From Campylobacterales bacterium (GTDB lineage: Bacteria > Campylobacterota > Campylobacteria > Campylobacterales > Sulfurimonadaceae), in contig JAPLGO010000016.1 of the NCBI GenBank assembly GCA_026390115.1, positions 124,001-188,000 of the forward strand: a stretch of 64,000 nucleotides of DNA. The letters are read 5' to 3'. The position numbers and the translations under genes are program-made. Below the pieces are notes generated by a model. It was given only the letters and a program-made list of their open reading frames with translations, was not told where the DNA came from and searched no databases. Shown here piece after piece: positions 23,730 through 34,700 of this stretch; position 1 is the first letter of the stretch, and every line of letters begins with the position of its first letter.

Positions 23730-24783
23730 GAAGAAAGCATTTTGGAAATTTTTTACCACCTATTTCGGCAGCGTCGCACTCCTCATCTTAGCCTCCGGGT
23801 TTTTCTATTTTGAAGAACAGAGCAAGGGACTTATAGAGCAGGAGCATCTCTCTATGATTGAATATGCAAGACAGCTGAAGATGAATATTCCTCTTGAAGA
23901 TAAAAAAAATATAACACACACAATTACAGATGTTAAAATTGAAAATTTTTCAATGAATAATTTTAAAATAGAGGATAATTTTTTTGTTAAATTTGTTCCC
24001 TATACTTGGGATACGGGCTTCATAGAAATAAGAAAAGATAAATCTTTCTTTTATGAGCAACTTAATTCTATAAAAATGCATATTATTGCCGTGCAAATAG
24101 TGTTGCTTTTTTTGTTTGCATCCATTAGCTATTATCTCTCAATTCGGGCGCTCAAGCCTATGCAAGATGCCATCACAAAACTGGATAATTTTTCAAAAGA
24201 TTTAATTCACGACTTGAATACACCAATAACTTCCATACTCTTAAATATGAAGATTTTGGAAAAAAGTGATGTGTTTCATGCAAATAAAGCCATTGGTAGG
24301 ATAAAAAGAAGTGTAAAAGATATGAGCGACCTTCACAATAATCTTACTATTTTGCTTCAAGAAGAGACCATGATTATGAGCAAACAGAATATCTCTGAGA
24401 TTGTAAAAGATGTAATTTTGGTACATAAGCGAATGTATGGCGATATTCACTATGAGACGGATGTAACAGACTTTTATGCAAACATAAACCCAAATGCACT
24501 CAAACAAGTGCTAATAAACTTAGTCTCAAATGCTTCAAAATATAACAAAAGAAATGGGTTTGTTAAGATTTATGCAAAAAACAGAACTTTATGTATAGAA
24601 GATGGAGGAGTAGGGATAAGAAATACCGATTTAATATTTAATCGTTCTTACAGTGAACAAAGCAGTGGCACAGGGATAGGATTAGATATAGCAAAAAGAT
24701 TATGTGAATCCATGCAAATAAAAATTTCTGCTATTTCTGAAGTTGATAGAGGAAGTGTGATCTCATTGAATTTCAAAAACTAG
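23716..24783 (+). CDS. Sensor histidine kinase of the export operon
   Basis: The reading frame has no ATG near its beginning; TTG at 23716, with AGGG upstream and overlapping the regulator stop, is the likely start. The 355-residue kinase has two membrane helices (about 12-30 and 120-140), a small periplasmic domain, and the HisKA motif FSKDLIHDLNTPITSILLNM. The phosphorylated His here is followed by Asp-Leu-Asn in place of the usual Glu-Leu-Arg. The ATPase domain has NLVSNASKYNKRNG, IEDGGVGI and GTGIGLDIAKRLCESM. Signal unknown. Confidence 0.87.
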   Translation: MLKHEKKAFWKFFTTYFGSVALLILASGFFYFEEQSKGLIEQEHLSMIEYARQLKMNIPLEDKKNITHTITDVKIENFSMNNFKIEDNFFVKFVPYTWDTGFIEIRKDKSFFYEQLNSIKMHIIAVQIVLLFLFASISYYLSIRALKPMQDAITKLDNFSKDLIHDLNTPITSILLNMKILEKSDVFHANKAIGRIKRSVKDMSDLHNNLTILLQEETMIMSKQNISEIVKDVILVHKRMYGDIHYETDVTDFYANINPNALKQVLINLVSNASKYNKRNGFVKIYAKNRTLCIEDGGVGIRNTDLIFNRSYSEQSSGTGIGLDIAKRLCESMQIKISAISEVDRGSVISLNFKN

Positions 24784-24851
24784 CACACCCTTAACATTCT
24801 CCTAATATAGAAAGAGTAGTATTGCAATATAATAAAATAAGGATTCAAGTT

Positions 24852-26099
24852 GTGAAAAAAAATTTGTTACTTTTAGCACTTTTATGGGTAACTCCGCATG
24901 CTGATATATTAACGCTGCAAGAAAGTATAGATAAAACGCTGAGCGCACATCCTAATATAAAAAACTTTATGCTCGATGTTTCTTTGGGTGAGCAGAACTA
25001 TCTCTCTGCGCGTTCGGCATATTTGCCACAAATCAATCTTCAAGCCGAGTATGATGTGCAACATACTTATTCTTTAGCTCAAAACCGACAATTTAATACG
25101 CTTGAAAAAGCAGGATATCAAGCAGGTGTGATTGTAGGACAGAAAATTTGGGATTTTTCCAAAACAAGCTCAAAAATAGATGCCGCATCACTTGATGAAG
25201 AGATAGCAAAACTTTCAGTTCTTGAAGCAAAGGCACTTTTAATATATAAAGTGGAATCACTTTATGCGACAATGATTGTTCAAAAAAAAGCGATTTTAGT
25301 GCGCCAAAAAGATATGCAAACAAAACAAGAACTCTATAATCAAGCACAATCTCTTGTAAAAGAGGGAATTAAAACGAGTTCGGATGAGACACGATTTTTG
25401 TCCTCTTATTATGAGGCAAAAGATGTTTTAGGTGTCGCACAAGCTTCCTTTGATAAAGCCAGGTCAACTCTCTCTCTTTACATGGGTGAGAAAATTGATG
25501 CTGAGGTTACTCTCGAAGGCGGTTTATTAGAAAATAAAAAGAATATGAAAAGTTATGATGATAGTCTTTTAAGTGAGAATAATGAGCTAAAAATTCAAGA
25601 CCAAAGTATTCAAAAAAATATCCTTCAGCATAAATCTGCAAAAGCCGCGCATTACGGCTCAGTCGATGCAGTTGCTTCCTATACACATTTTGATACATTA
25701 AATGCTTATGATACAAGTGTTGTTGGCGTTATGTTCACTGTTCCTCTTTACAGTGGTGGAAATATCAGTGCTACGGAGCAAATGGCTAATATCGCAACAA
25801 ACAAATCAAGAGAGCTGAAAAATGCAAAACTTCTTGAACTTCAAGATGAACTTCATAGTTTATTCATTGACCTTGAACGCTATGAAAATACTATAGTTGC
25901 AAAACAAGCGCAACTTGAAGCTGCAAAATCAACCGAAAAAGTTCTGGGTGCACGCTATAAAGAGGGCTTGGCAACTTATATTGAACTTCTCGATGCAACA
26001 ACATTTTTGTTGGCATCTGAACTTGGGCTATTAGAAGCATATTACAGCCGTAGTATGGCTCAAAATCGTATTAAATATCTCACAGGAAAACAAATATGA
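24852..26099 (+). CDS. TolC-family outer-membrane efflux protein
   Basis: GTG at 24852 follows AAGGA at 7 bases and starts a signal peptide (KKNLLLLALLWVTPHAD), better than the ATG 30 bases upstream. The 415-residue protein has the two-repeat TolC organisation with long helices (about 20-210 and 220-415) and the usual barrel-type strand VVGVMFTVPLYSGGNIS near 290. RYKEGLATYIELLDA stands near the end. It forms the outer-membrane duct for the ABC exporter encoded next; the last 4 bases overlap the adaptor gene. Confidence 0.88.
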   Translation: MKKNLLLLALLWVTPHADILTLQESIDKTLSAHPNIKNFMLDVSLGEQNYLSARSAYLPQINLQAEYDVQHTYSLAQNRQFNTLEKAGYQAGVIVGQKIWDFSKTSSKIDAASLDEEIAKLSVLEAKALLIYKVESLYATMIVQKKAILVRQKDMQTKQELYNQAQSLVKEGIKTSSDETRFLSSYYEAKDVLGVAQASFDKARSTLSLYMGEKIDAEVTLEGGLLENKKNMKSYDDSLLSENNELKIQDQSIQKNILQHKSAKAAHYGSVDAVASYTHFDTLNAYDTSVVGVMFTVPLYSGGNISATEQMANIATNKSRELKNAKLLELQDELHSLFIDLERYENTIVAKQAQLEAAKSTEKVLGARYKEGLATYIELLDATTFLLASELGLLEAYYSRSMAQNRIKYLTGKQI

Positions 26100-27244
26100 A
26101 AACTTGGAAAAAATATCTCATTGGTGCTTCTGTTTTAGCACTTGTTGCACTCGCTTTTTACTTCAAAGTATATATCCCAAAAACAACTTTTGAGATACAA
26201 ACTCCTAAAATTGCCTCTTTAGATGCGCAAGTTTTTGGAATAGGAACTGTAAATGCCAAAGAAATTTATACCATAAGCTCACAAGTTGGTGGCAAAATCA
26301 CTGATATTTTAACTGATGAGGGTTTGTGGATAAAAAAAGATGCACTTTTAGCTGTAATCGACCCAGTTGATTTGCCTTTATTGCTTCAAGAGGCCGAAGT
26401 TTCACTTCAAAAAGCAAAGTATGAATCAATTGCTTTAAAAAAAGAGATAGAGAGCTTAAATGCTCAAAAAACATTAGCTCAAATCACTTATAACCGTTAC
26501 GAAAAATTGTTTCAACAAAAGTATGCTGCAAAAGCTGAGTTTGACAAAGCAACTGCAGATTTACAAAGCATAAATGCACAAATAGCATCAAGTAATGCTC
26601 GTATTGATTCAAGCACTTCTGAGGTACAAAGAGCACAAAAAAATATAGAGGCTTTGGAAACAAAGCTCTCAAGACTTAAAATTTATGCACCCATAGATGG
26701 ATATGTTATCTCAAAAGATGCACAAATTTCTCAAACAGTTGTACCGGCACAAGCGATTATAAAAGTGGTTGATACAAAAAGTGTTTGGATTAAAGCATAT
26801 ATAGACGAGCAAATAAGTGCAAATGTCAAAGTGGGACAAAATGCTGCAATTACTCTTCGTTCACAAAGTGATAAAATATTTTCTGGTCGTGTCGCTCGTA
26901 TATCAAGTATAAGTGATGCCGTTACACAAGAGCGAGAGGTAACGATTACATTTGATGCGCTGCCTATACCTTTTTATATCAATGAACAGGCACAAGTGCA
27001 AATTACCACGCAAGTATTTGATAATATTTTCACATTTCCTGCAACTCTTCTAACACAAGAAAAAGCAAAGCAAGGTGTTTGGGTAGCTAAAAATCAAACA
27101 GCACATTTTGTGGCATTGGATATTGTTGCCCGTTCAAATAATTTTGTAGGTGTAAAATCCGGAGTGGATGAGAGTACAAAAATTTTAGTCTTAAATCCAA
27201 ACAAAAAGCCATTATCTGAGGGAATGAAAATTCAAAATGATTAA
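26096..27244 (+). CDS. Membrane fusion (adaptor) protein, HlyD/MacA-like
   Basis: The 382-residue protein has one N-terminal membrane anchor (WKKYLIGASVLALVALAFYF) and a biotinyl-lipoyl half-motif (VFGIGTVNAKEIYTISSQVGGKITDI). A coiled-coil hairpin (about 95-185) and a second lipoyl half (YAPIDGYVISKDAQISQTVVP) follow, with the beta-barrel domain after that. It links the inner-membrane ABC transporter to the TolC-like protein. ATGA overlap with the TolC gene and an 8-base overlap with the permease show a tight operon. Confidence 0.88.
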   Translation: MKTWKKYLIGASVLALVALAFYFKVYIPKTTFEIQTPKIASLDAQVFGIGTVNAKEIYTISSQVGGKITDILTDEGLWIKKDALLAVIDPVDLPLLLQEAEVSLQKAKYESIALKKEIESLNAQKTLAQITYNRYEKLFQQKYAAKAEFDKATADLQSINAQIASSNARIDSSTSEVQRAQKNIEALETKLSRLKIYAPIDGYVISKDAQISQTVVPAQAIIKVVDTKSVWIKAYIDEQISANVKVGQNAAITLRSQSDKIFSGRVARISSISDAVTQEREVTITFDALPIPFYINEQAQVQITTQVFDNIFTFPATLLTQEKAKQGVWVAKNQTAHFVALDIVARSNNFVGVKSGVDESTKILVLNPNKKPLSEGMKIQND

Positions 27245-28388
27245 TTTAGCGCAAAAAGATATTTCTCACACTTTAGGAAAGTTTGTCGTCACGGCGATGG
27301 GTGTTGGAATGTTGCTTGGAATTGTTTTGATTATGATTGGTGTCTATCGTGGATTGCTCGTGGATGCCCAAATACTACTTGATAGTGTCCATGCAGATAT
27401 ATGGGTTGTTCAAGAAAACACTATGGGACCTTTTGCAGAATCATCACGCATACATGAAGATTTAAAAGATTCACTCAAAGTGATAGAGGGAATTGATAAA
27501 GCAGAAGCTATGACTTTTCAAAATTTACAGCTTTATGGGCAAGAGAAGCCGGTGCGTGTTACTGCGGTCGGATACAACCCACATGCCGAGATTAATCCCA
27601 TAAATAAGAACCATTTAATTCAGGGAAGGGTACTAGGGCAGGCACATTATGAGGTGGTTGTTTCAGTTGAAACTGGCTTTAAGCTTCATGACACTATCAA
27701 TATCGGACGCAATATTTACACTGTTGTGGGTGTTCTCACAAAAGGGTGTGTCTCTTCAAGCGGTGACCCACTTATTTATGTAAGCCTTAAAGATGCTCAA
27801 GAGTTGCAGTTTAGCTACTCCAATGCAAATATACGCAACGATAGAGACAGAGGCATCGCTAGCGGCGGAGATACGCATATAGCAAATGCAATAGTAGCAA
27901 CTATAAAAGCTGGTTATGATGCCAAGGAGATAGCAAAAAAGATTAGCATGTGGAAACATCAAAGTGTTTTTACAAATGAGGAACAAATCACGGTTTTGAC
28001 CAAAAATCTTGTTGAGAGATCCGCAAAGCAGATAGGTCTTTTCACGGTGATTTTAGTTGTTGTTTCTACGATTATTATAGGGCTTATCATCTACACCATG
28101 ACGCTTGAAAAAATAAAAGAGATTTCCATTATGAAACTTATCGGTATTCCAGATAGTCTGATTGTGAAGATGGTAGTTCAAGAGACTGTTTTGCTTGGCT
28201 TTTTTGCCTTTGTGTTTGGCACTGTTTTTTCCCAACTCACTTATGATAAATTCCCAAAAAGAGTAGTTCTGGAGAGTCCAGATGCATTCATACTCTTTGG
28301 CGTGATTATAATTGCCTCGATTTTAGCCTCTTTTGTAGGGGTAGCTAAAGTAGTTCATGCCGACCCTACCGTAGCGATAGGAGGCTAA
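27237..28388 (+). CDS. FtsX/MacB-type ABC permease
   Basis: The 383-residue protein has an N-terminal membrane helix (about 15-38), a large periplasmic domain, and three membrane helices near the C-terminus (about 262-285, 310-335, 347-370). It contains the FtsX-type segment TLEKIKEISIMKLIGIPDSLIVKMVVQETVLLG. The periplasmic part has the MacB-core-like VRVTAVGYNPHAEI and VVGVLTKGCVSSSGDPLIYVSL. It works as a mechanotransmission exporter with the ATPase and adaptor. Substrate unknown. Confidence 0.85.
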   Translation: MINLAQKDISHTLGKFVVTAMGVGMLLGIVLIMIGVYRGLLVDAQILLDSVHADIWVVQENTMGPFAESSRIHEDLKDSLKVIEGIDKAEAMTFQNLQLYGQEKPVRVTAVGYNPHAEINPINKNHLIQGRVLGQAHYEVVVSVETGFKLHDTINIGRNIYTVVGVLTKGCVSSSGDPLIYVSLKDAQELQFSYSNANIRNDRDRGIASGGDTHIANAIVATIKAGYDAKEIAKKISMWKHQSVFTNEEQITVLTKNLVERSAKQIGLFTVILVVVSTIIIGLIIYTMTLEKIKEISIMKLIGIPDSLIVKMVVQETVLLGFFAFVFGTVFSQLTYDKFPKRVVLESPDAFILFGVIIIASILASFVGVAKVVHADPTVAIGG

Positions 28389-28389
28389 T

Positions 28390-29079
28390 ATGCAAAAAGA
28401 ACAGAGTATGAGAGTTGAAAATCTAGTAAAAAACTTTGGAAGCGGAGAGAGTCTTGTAAGCGTTTTGGATGGTGCCTCTTTTACCATAAACAAGGGTGAA
28501 CTCATCGCCCTTGTAGCTCCGAGTGGAGCAGGAAAGACAACTCTTTTGATGATGCTTGGCTGTGTGGTTGAGCCAACTTCGGGTGGAATCTGGCTCGGAG
28601 AAGAGAAAGTGTATGGGAACCGTTGGCTGACACACAATTCAAGAAAAATCCGTCGCCAAAAAATCGGTTTTATCTTTCAGGCACACTATCTTATCCCCTT
28701 TTTAAATGTACTCGAAAATGTAACTTTAGTGCCACAAACTAACAAAGTTCCAACGAAAGAGGCAAATGCACATGCCATGGAACTGCTCAAATATTTTGAT
28801 ATCGCAGAAAAAGCATATGCTAAACCATCGCAACTCTCAGGCGGACAAAATCAGAGAGTCGCAATTGCAAGAGCTTTAGCCAATAATCCTGAAATTATCT
28901 TAGCAGATGAGCCGACAGCAGCCCTTGACACCGAGCGTTCCATCAGTGTAGTGAAAATGCTTAAAAAAATTGCCACAGAACAAAATGTAGCAATTATTAT
29001 GGTAACACATGATGAGAGAATGCTAGAGTATTGTGACCGTGTGATGAAGATAGAAAACAAAAAAGTTGTGTTTGAATAA
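28390..29079 (+). CDS. ABC exporter ATPase (MacB/LolD type)
   Basis: The 229-residue ATPase has Walker A APSGAGKTT (about 39-47), Q-loop FQAHYL, signature QLSGGQNQR, Walker B ILADEPTAALD and H-loop MVTHDE. The DEPTAALD sequence and FQAHYLIPFLNVLENV are typical of the LolD/MacB/FtsE group. It starts one base after the permease stop and ends the operon, facing the convergent cheR gene 24 bases away with no clear terminator in between. Confidence 0.9.
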   Translation: MQKEQSMRVENLVKNFGSGESLVSVLDGASFTINKGELIALVAPSGAGKTTLLMMLGCVVEPTSGGIWLGEEKVYGNRWLTHNSRKIRRQKIGFIFQAHYLIPFLNVLENVTLVPQTNKVPTKEANAHAMELLKYFDIAEKAYAKPSQLSGGQNQRVAIARALANNPEIILADEPTAALDTERSISVVKMLKKIATEQNVAIIMVTHDERMLEYCDRVMKIENKKVVFE

Positions 29080-29103
29080 ATTTTTATGAATTATCAGCGG
29101 AAG

Positions 29104-29880
29104 CTAAAACAGATCCGCATGACCAAAAAACACATCATGCTCTGTGTCCTTACGCATACTTTCTAAAATAGTTTTCGCTTTTTGTTTCGTATCTTTGTCA
29201 AAATAGATAAGCATGTTTCTTGAAAAAACAAAGTCGAATTTACCTAAAGCAGTAAATGAAGTGTCGAAAATATTTATTAATTTGAAAGTAACATGTGACT
29301 TTATAGAGTTGTTTAGAACATATTTTTCACCTGTAAAAGTAAAATATTTATTTATTATTTCAGGTGTTAAATTTCTAACATTTCGCTCTCTGTAAACTGC
29401 CTCTTTTGCTTTTGTGAGCGCATCCGAGTTTATGTCAATGCCCATTATATTAAAATTACTAGCCGATACTCCGGCTTCAAGAAGTGCGATTGCAATGCTA
29501 TATGGTTCTTCTCCGGTAGCAGAGGGTGCGCAGAGAATATTCACATGTCGATTACTTTTTTTTACAAGTTTTGCCAATGCATCAATCTGATTGAACTCTC
29601 TGTAAAAGAATGTCTCGTTTGTGGTTAAGTAGTCAATTAGTTCCTGTTTTATCTGTCTATCCTTTTCGATGATTTGCAGAAGAGTTGTAAAAGAGTTTAT
29701 CTCCCTTTGTTTGCAGAAGGTTGTTACTTTATTTGTTAAAATACTTATCTGCTTATCAAAAGTGATGCCCGTTGCATCCTTGAAGTATTCGGCGACTTGT
29801 AAAACATTTGAATAATCTTGAGAAATCTCTACCTTGCTCTCCTCGGCCTCAACCGACTTTTTTTTAAAAAAACTAAACAT
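29104..29880 (-). CDS. cheR: CheR, chemoreceptor glutamate methyltransferase
   Basis: The 258-residue protein has the CheR N-terminal helical domain and then the SAM-binding domain with LTTNETFFYREFNQID, ILCAPSATGEEPYSIAIALLEAG and FDFVFSRNMLIYFDKDTKQK. It adds methyl groups to receptor glutamates, setting chemotaxis adaptation. It overlaps or abuts the cheB start codon at 29880 and lies downstream of a chemoreceptor gene, so receptor, CheB and CheR appear to be expressed together. Confidence 0.93.
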   Translation of the reverse strand: MFSFFKKKSVEAEESKVEISQDYSNVLQVAEYFKDATGITFDKQISILTNKVTTFCKQREINSFTTLLQIIEKDRQIKQELIDYLTTNETFFYREFNQIDALAKLVKKSNRHVNILCAPSATGEEPYSIAIALLEAGVSASNFNIMGIDINSDALTKAKEAVYRERNVRNLTPEIINKYFTFTGEKYVLNNSIKSHVTFKLINIFDTSFTALGKFDFVFSRNMLIYFDKDTKQKAKTILESMRKDTEHDVFFGHADLF

Positions 29881-30473
29881 TATTCGCAGAACTCCCTTAT
29901 AGTTTCTATTATCTCATTTATACCGGATACTTTGATATTTGCAACAACCAATCTTGCCCGGGAAGGCATTCCATCGACTATGGCATGTTCATTCTCTGTA
30001 ATACACTGAGCACCGTTTAAACTTAACTCATTGCATCCATTTACCCCATCCTCTCCTATGCCGGTCAGTATAACACCCATTGTTTCGAAATCTTTCGTGA
30101 AACCGGAAAAAGAGCTAAAGAGAAGATTGATATCTGGATTGTAAGAGTCTTTAGGCGCTGGTTTTTGTAAAAAATAGAGTTGCGACATCTTTCTTATGAT
30201 TTGAGTATGTCCACTGCATACATAGATAGTTCCAGCCTCAATTAAACAGCCATCAAGAGCCATAGTGACACGATTTTTACTATTGTTACCTAGTCGATTC
30301 ATAAAACTTGGTAAAAAGCCATCAACCATGTGTTGTGCTATAACAATTGATGTGGAGCAAAGGGGATTTAGAGCGTTGATTATTTTTTCTATTTCTCCTG
30401 GTCCTCCTGTGGAGGCACCAATAAGGAGAAATTTTTTAAGTTCGGAAGGCTTCAAGTTTAGCGTGCAGGTCAT
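29880..30473 (-). CDS. cheB: CheB methylesterase without receiver domain
   Basis: The 197-residue protein is only the CheB catalytic domain, with the Ser-His-Asp triad visible in [23 protein letters not shown] and [11 protein letters not shown]. The usual phosphorylatable receiver domain is absent; this is the known Campylobacterota form (as in Campylobacter jejuni), so activity is not controlled by CheA phosphorylation in the usual way. Its start lies 38 bases inside the end of the chemoreceptor gene. It removes methyl groups from receptors and opposes CheR. Confidence 0.92.
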   Translation of the reverse strand: MTCTLNLKPSELKKFLLIGASTGGPGEIEKIINALNPLCSTSIVIAQHMVDGFLPSFMNRLGNNSKNRVTMALDGCLIEAGTIYVCSGHTQIIRKMSQLYFLQKPAPKDSYNPDINLLFSSFSGFTKDFETMGVILTGIGEDGVNGCNELSLNGAQCITENEHAIVDGMPSRARLVVANIKVSGINEIIETIREFCE

Positions 30474-32481
30474 CTGTCATAGAGTTAAGATGGTCAGCCG
30501 CGGCTGCAATCTCTTCAACATTTCTGGCATTTTGTGAAGAGATTTTATTTATCTCTGAAACTTGAGAAACGATATACTCAACATCTTTTCCTGTTTTTTC
30601 AAAATCTGTTACCGTTTTGTCGCTTGCTTTTACAGCAGCATTTACAATGGTCACACTTGCATTAATCTTCTCTTCCACATCCGTTGAGACATTTGCAAGC
30701 TCTTGAACCTCTGCCGAATTAGAATTCATTTGTCCACTTACATCGCCAATAGATTGAACGATTACATTGATAGTTGCATTGATTTCGGTAAGTGATTTTT
30801 GCGTTCTCTCCGCTAATTTTCTAACTTCGTCGGCGACAACCGCAAAACCTCTTCCATGTTCACCGGCTCTTGCTGCTTCTATGGCAGCATTGAGTGCAAG
30901 AAGGTTTGTCTGATCAGCAATATCCGAGATAACTTCAAGCACGGTTTTTACTGCATTTGCTTCATTTGAGAGAGTATCCATTCTATGTGCCAGTTCTATC
31001 TCAAGTTCAGCACTCTGCTGTACTTTCGAAGTTAGAGCAACTATATCATTTCTTGCAGCATTAAGATTCTCATTTGCTCTTACAATATCTTTTTTACTCT
31101 CTTGAGCATCTCTAATCGCTAAAATTATTTCATTTCTTATCTCATTTGCTTTGATAGTCGCTTGGTCGATTACAGCTACTGACTTTTCAACATTATTTCC
31201 AACGCCCATTGCGGTTGTAGAGAGCTCATGTGCAATAGAAGCATTTTCAGATGAGCCTTGTTTCGCGGTCTCAATCAGCTCTTTCAACGAAGTAAGAAGC
31301 CCATTAAATCCATGTGCCATTTGAGATAGCTCTTGAGGTGCATTTTCATCCGCTTGAATCGTTAAATCTTTACTTGTACTTATTTTAAGAAGCGTATTTT
31401 TGAAGTTTTCTATAGGTTTTGCTACGCTTATGTTGATGATAAATATTGCGAGTAAAGTGATAAGAATAAGAACAACAATCGACTCGACAATAATTGAGTT
31501 ACGAATTGCATTTGGAGCTGCGAGAACTTCGCCCTCAGCTATTCTTGAAATAATAGCCCACTTCAAATCCTTTCCGACTTCTATAGGTGCATACGCAAGC
31601 AAAGTTTGATCACCGGTATATCCTGTTGCCATTATTATTCCGGTTTTTCCGGTTAATCCATCTCTAGAAGCGGGTGTATCCGATGAACCGGTGGCAGGAT
31701 TTGCAAAAGATGCTTTGATTGTATTTGTATCTTTTCTTAGAAAACTATCGCTTCGCATAAGTTTGTCCGGTCCAACAAGATAGTCCTCTTGTGTTGCACC
31801 GTAGCCGCCTCTAAAGTTCATAACTTTGCTAATGGCAGCGTCGCTTATCTGAAATGCAAGAACAGCTTTTACCTCTCCATCAACTGTAACGGGTGTTGCT
31901 AAAAACATAGCCGGTTCACCTTTGCTAGGTGCGTAAGGTCGCATATCTACAAAGGCAGGAGCATTGTTCGCAAGAGCTTTTTTATAGACTTCACCTAAGC
32001 CACTCTCTTTTAAAGAACCAGTAGTAAGATTAGCACCATAGTCAGACTCTTTGGCTGCTGTGTACATAACATGTCCATGTTTTGCGCAGATGATAAAAAC
32101 ATCATAGTATCCATACTCTTTCATGTATTCTTGAAAAAATTCTTCGTGGCTTTTTGTCTTTTCTATTGCAAGTTGATTTTTAACTGGATAAGGGTCTGTG
32201 CCTGCTACTTCTAGCTCTTTGTGAACGAGAATCAAATCTTTAACTAGATTTGCTACATTTTGTGAATGAGAGAGTGATTTGATGTTGCCAATGCTATCGT
32301 TAAAGAAACTTTCTATCTGATTCTTTTTTACATCTCTAAGTGACTCAAGTTTAGCATCTGTCATCTCTAAGAGTGCTGACTTACTGTTTAGGACAGAGGT
32401 TGTCCCTATGACGGTTGCCAAGATAACCAAAGCGATACTGACAAGTGCAATTGTTTGTAATTTTATGGAAAGTTTTCCCAT
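30436..32481 (-). CDS. Methyl-accepting chemotaxis protein with dCache sensor
   Basis: The 681-residue receptor has a membrane helix (about 8-30), a large periplasmic dCache-type domain ([47 protein letters not shown]) and a second helix (about 328-352). HAMP follows, and then a signalling hairpin with the tip [32 protein letters not shown] precedes the ATG. The cache domain suggests small organic ligands such as amino acids or organic acids, not determined here. cheB and cheR follow directly. Confidence 0.92.
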   Translation of the reverse strand: MGKLSIKLQTIALVSIALVILATVIGTTSVLNSKSALLEMTDAKLESLRDVKKNQIESFFNDSIGNIKSLSHSQNVANLVKDLILVHKELEVAGTDPYPVKNQLAIEKTKSHEEFFQEYMKEYGYYDVFIICAKHGHVMYTAAKESDYGANLTTGSLKESGLGEVYKKALANNAPAFVDMRPYAPSKGEPAMFLATPVTVDGEVKAVLAFQISDAAISKVMNFRGGYGATQEDYLVGPDKLMRSDSFLRKDTNTIKASFANPATGSSDTPASRDGLTGKTGIIMATGYTGDQTLLAYAPIEVGKDLKWAIISRIAEGEVLAAPNAIRNSIIVESIVVLILITLLAIFIINISVAKPIENFKNTLLKISTSKDLTIQADENAPQELSQMAHGFNGLLTSLKELIETAKQGSSENASIAHELSTTAMGVGNNVEKSVAVIDQATIKANEIRNEIILAIRDAQESKKDIVRANENLNAARNDIVALTSKVQQSAELEIELAHRMDTLSNEANAVKTVLEVISDIADQTNLLALNAAIEAARAGEHGRGFAVVADEVRKLAERTQKSLTEINATINVIVQSIGDVSGQMNSNSAEVQELANVSTDVEEKINASVTIVNAAVKASDKTVTDFEKTGKDVEYIVSQVSEINKISSQNARNVEEIAAAADHLNSMTDDLHAKLEAFRT

Positions 32482-32587
32482 TTCCTTCTCCTTGTTTTAT
32501 GTTAAGTAAAGGATTATAGCTTAAGAAGCTTTTTTTGATTGTGTAAAGTTACTTTTATCTACAAAATCGTAGATAAAAAAGAGGGAT

Positions 32588-32611
32588 AAAGTAACATTCA
32601 AATGTTACTTT
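32588..32611 (-). terminator. Hairpin overlapping the stop of the CZB chemoreceptor gene
   Basis: AAAGTAACATT and AATGTTACTTT form an 11-bp stem with a 2-base loop; the stop codon of the receptor gene lies in the stem. On the minus strand it is followed by ATCCCTCTTTTTTATC. A second hairpin (TTATCTAC / GTAGATAA) lies at about 32556-32577. The pair probably ends transcription before the next receptor gene. Confidence 0.6.
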
Positions 32612-34512
32612 ATGCTTTTTGACTCTTCGAGCATTCTGTCCATGGCATTGAATAGCTCAGTTGAAGCCTCTTCCATGTTATTGAAATTTTGTATAATGAG
32701 TGGTGCATTTTTGAGAGTTTCATCTTCTGCATTATTTTCAAGATATACAAGATTTTTATTGACACTTGTGTGCACAGTGGCATGTGGAGTTGCAATATTT
32801 TTGAACGAAGTAGTTTGTGAAAATCGCTTTTTGCCTTCTCCGTCGCACCATACACCAAGATTACATTGATGCGGGTTCTCCTCTTTTAGAATTTTTTTGA
32901 GTGACATTACCGAGTTGTACGCACGAGATTTATAAAGGATATGATAGAGTTTTTCGAGCACAACATAGATACTGTTTTCCATGTGATAGGAATGGCTTAC
33001 TATTTTAGTAGAATTTTCGCTCAACTCTTCTAGGGTTCCCTCAAAACTGCTTATCATCTCTGCAGAATGGTTTACCGTCTCTTTCATTATGTCAGAGCTT
33101 GACTGGATGTCATTCATCCCTTGCTGAAGAGATTTTATAGAAACTGAAATTTCACTTGTTGCTTTGTGCGTTCTCTCTGCTAGTTTTCTTACTTCATCCG
33201 CTACAACGGCAAATCCTCTTCCATGTTCACCGGCTCGGGCTGCTTCAATCGCAGCATTGAGCGCAAGCAGATTGGTCTGTTCCGCAATATCCGTAATAAG
33301 TTCAATGACAGAAGTGATGTTGTTTGCTTGATGTGCGAGGTCGCCAATGCTATGATTATTATTATTTACCTGTTCGTTTAAATTATCGAGATTACTTACA
33401 ATCTCATTGATGTTTTCTCTGGAATCATTTGCCAAATCAGCAGCAGACTTTGTGGCATGTGTAATGGATTTTAAGTTGTTGATATTGTTTTGCAAATCAT
33501 TTAAAATAAGAGAGAGAGACTCAGAGACATGAACACTTTTGGTGCTGAGTTCTGCATTGAAGGCATCTCTTTGCACTTTTTTATTTTGCTCTTTCATAAT
33601 CTCTATGTTGTTTGCAACATTTTCTAGTGCCAAAATAAACTCACCTTTCATTCCCTGCGAAGATATTTTTTTGGTAAAGACACCTTTTGAAGCATCTGTT
33701 ATGGTTGAGTTTATCTCATGGATTACATGTTCTACCTGTTCAAGTAGTTTAGAGAGTTCTCCTCCCATGATTCCCAATTCCGTATTCTTGTTTGATTCGG
33801 TACATTTTTTACTAAAGTCACCATTTGCAGAGTAGCTGATGAGCGATGTAAATTTTTGGATGCCGCCTGTTATAGATGTACTAATTATGGTTGCCAAAAT
33901 AAGGACTACAATACCACAGATTACTCCAGCTACAAGAACCAAATATTTATAAAAGCTTAAGTTGTCCGCTAAGGCTATAGAGTCTGTGTCTAGCTCTTTT
34001 TGTTTAAACTCAACAAGTTTTTTAAATGATACTCTCGAAGCATCCGCTGAGGGTGTTAAGTCGTTGTGGTATTTTTTATAAATTTTTGTTTTGTTATTTT
34101 CTATATCATCTTTTGAGAGCGATTTCATCATGGCAAACGAGTTGTCTAAAAACAGCATTGTAGAAGTTTCTGCTTCTTTCACCATCTTTGAGGCAGTGTC
34201 ATGTTCCATCATCTTTTCTAAAGATAAAAAGAGTTTACGGCACTCTTCTATCGACTCACTGAGTTTAACCATGTTTTTGTCATAATCTCCGCCTAGCATT
34301 ATGTCCCGAGTCGTACGACTTACAAAATTTAGATTTTTTTCTATCTCTAAAGTTTGTATTGCCCCCCGCATAGAATTTTGATGAAGATGCTCATACTTTG
34401 ATTCTATATAGCTCATCGCTATAAATACAAAAATTGTTGCCGAAAAAATGGAAAACGTAGCCATGACAATGAGGAGATTCATCTTTTTTTTGATACTTAA
34501 GTTTGAAAACAT
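32605..34512 (-). CDS. Methyl-accepting chemotaxis protein with C-terminal CZB domain
   Basis: ATG at 34512 (AAAGG upstream) is preferred to an upstream ATG at 34551. The 635-residue receptor has a four-helix-type periplasmic domain (about 45-195) between two membrane helices. HAMP and a signalling tip with [20 protein letters not shown] follow. The C-terminal ~120 residues form a CZB (chemoreceptor zinc-binding) domain with the diagnostic [13 protein letters not shown] and further His ([10 protein letters not shown]). CZB domains bind zinc and can report hypochlorous acid or zinc status. The conserved zinc-ligand Cys is present. Confidence 0.9.
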   Translation of the reverse strand: MFSNLSIKKKMNLLIVMATFSIFSATIFVFIAMSYIESKYEHLHQNSMRGAIQTLEIEKNLNFVSRTTRDIMLGGDYDKNMVKLSESIEECRKLFLSLEKMMEHDTASKMVKEAETSTMLFLDNSFAMMKSLSKDDIENNKTKIYKKYHNDLTPSADASRVSFKKLVEFKQKELDTDSIALADNLSFYKYLVLVAGVICGIVVLILATIISTSITGGIQKFTSLISYSANGDFSKKCTESNKNTELGIMGGELSKLLEQVEHVIHEINSTITDASKGVFTKKISSQGMKGEFILALENVANNIEIMKEQNKKVQRDAFNAELSTKSVHVSESLSLILNDLQNNINNLKSITHATKSAADLANDSRENINEIVSNLDNLNEQVNNNNHSIGDLAHQANNITSVIELITDIAEQTNLLALNAAIEAARAGEHGRGFAVVADEVRKLAERTHKATSEISVSIKSLQQGMNDIQSSSDIMKETVNHSAEMISSFEGTLEELSENSTKIVSHSYHMENSIYVVLEKLYHILYKSRAYNSVMSLKKILKEENPHQCNLGVWCDGEGKKRFSQTTSFKNIATPHATVHTSVNKNLVYLENNAEDETLKNAPLIIQNFNNMEEASTELFNAMDRMLEESKSIK

Positions 34513-34700
34513 TAATATAACCTTTTTTTTATATGTCTTAAATAATAACATATTTATTTACACATAATTATAAAAATAAATAAATTTGTGATAAATTTTT
34601 GATAAAAGTAGCGATATTCAACTCTCTGTGGCGAGTGCAAGCCATTGGTTTCATTTTTTACTTACAGGAGTAAATTCCGTACCAAGTACGGAATTATTGA

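Noticed and set aside
34672-34695. AATTCCGTAC/GTACGGAATT hairpin as intrinsic terminator
   Set aside because: Strong stem but no T-run follows on the minus strand, so it is noted with the gene and not called a terminator.
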